Shown: positions 5,290-6,411 of the stretch, piece by piece
How the letters are laid out: every line of letters starts with the position of its first letter
How positions within the stretch are numbered: the stretch's first letter is position 1
DNA from: an uncultured Chloroflexota bacterium
Lineage (GTDB): Bacteria > Chloroflexota > Anaerolineae > Aggregatilineales > Phototrophicaceae
Assembly (NCBI GenBank): GCA_937942935.1
Contig: CALDGT010000410.1
Coordinates: forward strand, 1 to 6,411
DNA length: 6,411 nucleotides
Direction: 5' to 3'
The notes under the pieces: generated by a model
Told to the model about the DNA's origin: nothing
Databases searched by the model: none
Seen by the model: only the letters and a program-made list of their open reading frames with translations
Translations under genes and position numbers: made by a program

Positions 5290-6411
5290 TTAGCTTCGCA
5301 CAATCATGACTCTCTGATTTCCCCAAGCAAATTCGCTGATATGATTTTTATCCCCGCCATCATCCATCGGGCGCTCAATCGTGGTGATTTCCATGTCCTG
5401 CCATATTGTGATAACCCCGTTGGGCTTGTCTATGAGGGCAATTTGATTGCCATTTGGTGAGACCATAACCGAATGAACATCATCTTGAATATAGCGCCTT
5501 TCTGCCAATAACTCTTGTAGTTGGGTCTGTGGATTGGTGACATAATAAGCGATTTTTTCATCGTTGACGACCATCATCACAGTTGCCATACCATCGGGTG
5601 TTTGTGAGTTATATTTTTGTAGGGCAGAGGCAGTTACATCTTCAATCGTACCTGTTTTGTCGATGAGTTGCAGTGTGCCGTCACTATAATAAAGCGCCAA
5701 CACTTCTCTTTCTCCCTCTTGGGCGACAAACGATGTAAAAGCCGATTTATCTTTAGCGCCAATAATTTCAAACAGTTTTTCACCAGTAGGGGAGAACAAG
5801 AAAAATACTTTTTGGAAGTGTTTATCTCCATCAGGCACCCAATGATGGGTATAAATGCCGTTTTCGCCAAATTCAATCGGTATAGGCATATCGAAATATG
5901 GCTCCGGATAAAAATCGGTGGCGATAACTGTCACTTGTTCGGTCACAAGATTATAGACCACCAATTGAAAGAACATCGTTTCGGGGTGTATCCCCGTTGT
6001 GTTGGGCATACTCTCTAGCCATGCAATCATTGTGCCATCATGCGACCACTTTGGCGCAGAATGACGCACCCCACCGACTAAATTAACTGGATTAGCATAA
6101 TCTGGTTGGAATGTAATCAACCGAGATTCGCCTGTGGCAAAATCATAAATGGCAATGTCGGTTGGCAATTCACCACGCCATTCTGCCATTTGATGGGTAT
6201 CCCGATAATTGAGCATGATTTGTGACCATGTGCGATATACAAAGGCAGACCTGTCTGGTGCATAATCTGGACTATAACTATAACCATCGCTCGGCGTTAG
6301 TTGAACAGTTTCATCATCTACCCATGCGTAAATTTGACCTTTTGCAGTGAATAATAACGGTGATTCAGGTGTAGCTGATTGCCCCATTATGGGTATTACC
6401 GATAACCATAA
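5290..6411 (-). CDS. Secreted TolB/WD40-like beta-propeller protein (5' end outside window)
   Basis: 373 codons are visible and the frame is open through the last base, so the ATG at 6387 is probably not the start. Upstream codons read LWLSVIPI, then MGQSATPES, which looks like the end of a signal-peptide hydrophobic core and a cleavage region; no lipobox Cys is present. The mature part is rich in beta-propeller blade motifs of the PD40/TolB type: YAPDRSAFVYRT, PKWSHDGTMIAWLE, VSPNGNQIALID, each preceded by segments such as DIAIYDFATGE and QLVVYNLVTEQ. These folds serve as extracytoplasmic binding or scaffold domains. No catalytic motif is recognisable, so ligand and role are unknown. It ends TAA 37 bp from the deaminase-CYTH stop hairpin region and has its own terminator. 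It is convergent with the deaminase gene and not an operon partner of anything visible. Fold class is likely; function is not assigned. Confidence 0.8.
   Translation of the reverse strand, partial: LWLSVIPIMGQSATPESPLLFTAKGQIYAWVDDETVQLTPSDGYSYSPDYAPDRSAFVYRTWSQIMLNYRDTHQMAEWRGELPTDIAIYDFATGESRLITFQPDYANPVNLVGGVRHSAPKWSHDGTMIAWLESMPNTTGIHPETMFFQLVVYNLVTEQVTVIATDFYPEPYFDMPIPIEFGENGIYTHHWVPDGDKHFQKVFFLFSPTGEKLFEIIGAKDKSAFTSFVAQEGEREVLALYYSDGTLQLIDKTGTIEDVTASALQKYNSQTPDGMATVMMVVNDEKIAYYVTNPQTQLQELLAERRYIQDDVHSVMVSPNGNQIALIDKPNGVITIWQDMEITTIERPMDDGGDKNHISEFAWGNQRVMIVRS

Noticed and set aside
5668..6018. 116-codon plus-strand open frame opposite the beta-propeller gene
   Set aside because: No recognisable domain, and it is antisense to propeller blade motifs; a shadow frame.

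Overview
The window looks like ordinary chromosome from a free-living bacterium, most likely a member of Chloroflexota (Anaerolineae-like). This is inferred from three things: the fabF-rnc junction, a large polytopic membrane protein with a C-terminal endonuclease/exonuclease/phosphatase (EEP) domain, and the general character of the proteins. G+C is moderate by eye, the standard code fits every frame, and stops are mixed (TGA, TAA, TAG). I see no tRNA, rRNA, CRISPR array, insertion sequence or phage gene. Coding density is very high and no gap reaches 100 bases.

Layout: (1) Bases 1-312 (+) are the 3' end of fabF (3-oxoacyl-ACP synthase II). (2) It is joined by an ATGA stop/start overlap to rnc (ribonuclease III, 309-1058 +), so the two are probably one translationally coupled unit. 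(3) On the opposite strand, 1000-3117 encodes a 705-residue protein with about 13 membrane spans followed by an EEP-fold domain. Its 3' end overlaps the rnc 3' end by 59 bp, and its EEP domain has lost two of the usual catalytic residues. (4) A 98-bp divergent spacer (3118-3215) holds a TATAAT box for the next gene and the ribosome-binding site of the membrane-EEP gene. (5) Bases 3216-5234 (+) encode an amidohydrolase of the MTA/SAH/adenosine deaminase family with an in-frame C-terminal CYTH-like (triphosphate-tunnel) domain. (6) A perfect 16-bp hairpin with a T-tract on the minus strand (5241-5281) separates it from (7) a secreted TolB/WD40-like beta-propeller protein (5290-6411 -), whose 5' end lies beyond the window.

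How the genes relate: fabF and rnc are housekeeping genes (fatty-acid elongation, double-stranded RNA processing). The other three are each separately transcribed and share no obvious pathway. The two points of real interest are the deaminase-CYTH fusion, which joins adenosine-type deamination to a fold that binds nucleotide or inorganic triphosphates, and the membrane-anchored EEP domain with substituted catalytic positions. I find no multi-gene novel system here.
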